DNA from: Xanthobacteraceae bacterium
Lineage (GTDB): Bacteria > Pseudomonadota > Alphaproteobacteria > Rhizobiales > Xanthobacteraceae
NCBI GenBank assembly: GCA_030043285.1
Contig: JASHXZ010000236.1
Location: 1 to 6,020, forward strand
DNA: 6,020 bases
Direction: 5' to 3'
The position numbers and the translations under genes are program-made. Numbering within the stretch: the stretch's first letter is position 1; the number at the start of each line of letters is the position of its first letter. Below, piece by piece: positions 5,906 to 6,020 of the stretch. Below the pieces are notes generated by a model. That model was not told where the DNA came from and did not search any database. It worked only from the letters and a program-made list of their open reading frames with translations.

Positions 5906-5935
5906 ACAATAGGAATTTATTACCTCTATACTCAA
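5906..5935 (-). promoter_or_regulatory. AT-rich promoter/operator region of the S24 regulator
   Basis: On the minus strand TTGAGT (complement of 5930-5935) and TATTGT (complement of 5906-5911) are 18 bases apart and form a plausible promoter about 55 bases before the gene. Inside it, ATAG (5909-5912) and CTAT (5926-5929) form the ends of an imperfect 21-bp palindrome with an AT-rich centre. This is one of the few AT-rich islands in the window, and autorepression by the S24 protein would fit. Confidence 0.45.
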
Positions 5936-5970
5936 GCCCCGACCTGCGCAACCTGTGCCGCATGGTTAGC

Positions 5971-6020
5971 GCCTTGAAGCCGGCCTGAGGCGCCGATATA
6001 GGCTCGGCCGGATTCAAGGC
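5971..6020. repeat. Long inverted repeat (stem-loop) at the right edge
   Basis: GCCTTGAA (5971-5978) pairs with TTCAAGGC (6013-6020), and CCGGCC (5980-5985) with GGCCGG (6006-6011), with a single G/A mismatch between (5979/6012). This makes a 15-position stem around a 20-base loop that can itself add three pairs. It lies upstream of the S24 regulator's promoter, so it more likely belongs to a neighbouring unit outside the window, as a terminator, leader structure or structured RNA. The stem may continue beyond the edge. No T-tract is visible on either strand. Confidence 0.6.

Noticed and set aside
5852..5935. 28-residue N-terminal extension of the S24 regulator
   Set aside because: It covers the AT-rich promoter-like region and lacks family similarity; ATG at 5851 has a ribosome site and starts directly before the helix-turn-helix.
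5936..6020. tRNA or other known RNA gene at the right edge
   Set aside because: A long stem is present, but no tRNA T-loop, anticodon arm or acceptor pattern could be fitted, nor the signal recognition particle RNA core.

Overview
The window looks like chromosomal DNA of an alphaproteobacterium, most likely a Hyphomicrobiales/Bradyrhizobiaceae-type organism. The evidence is high GC with strong G/C preference at third codon positions, a class I (archaeal-type) lysyl-tRNA synthetase of the alphaproteobacterial kind, a SCO1/SenC protein preceded by a tiny membrane-protein gene, and two regulators resembling families I know from rhizobia. These family assignments rest on remembered motifs and were not checked by a search.

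Left part: the start of a dienelactone hydrolase-like gene leaves the window on the minus strand (1-103). Divergent from it is a secreted 148-residue protein with a ClpP-like Ser/His motif arrangement (282-728), closed by a good hairpin (752-778). Next comes a two-gene unit, a 53-residue single-span membrane protein (838-999) and one base later SCO1/SenC (1001-1609). SCO proteins deliver copper to cytochrome c oxidase.

Middle part: an XRE-family repressor-like protein of the PraR/SinR kind (1785-2183, with a strong AAGGAG ribosome site), a perfect 8-bp inverted repeat (2255-2278), and an exported family 3 solute-binding protein without transporter genes beside it (about 2364-3266). The class I lysyl-tRNA synthetase lysS follows (3386-5020), with a recognisable promoter whose spacer contains a palindrome.

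Right part: a probable 32-residue membrane protein (5111-5209), a convergent LexA/CI-like regulator with an S24 peptidase domain (5222-5851, minus strand), its AT-rich promoter/operator region, and a long inverted repeat ending exactly at the window edge (5971-6020).

The genes mostly belong to separate small transcription units: respiratory copper delivery, translation, regulation and envelope functions. I see no CRISPR array, insertion sequence, prophage module or tRNA. No clearly new multi-gene system is visible. The most worthwhile leads are the overlooked small membrane protein, the SCO partner peptide, the isolated palindromes, and the stand-alone S24 regulator with an intact self-cleavage geometry.
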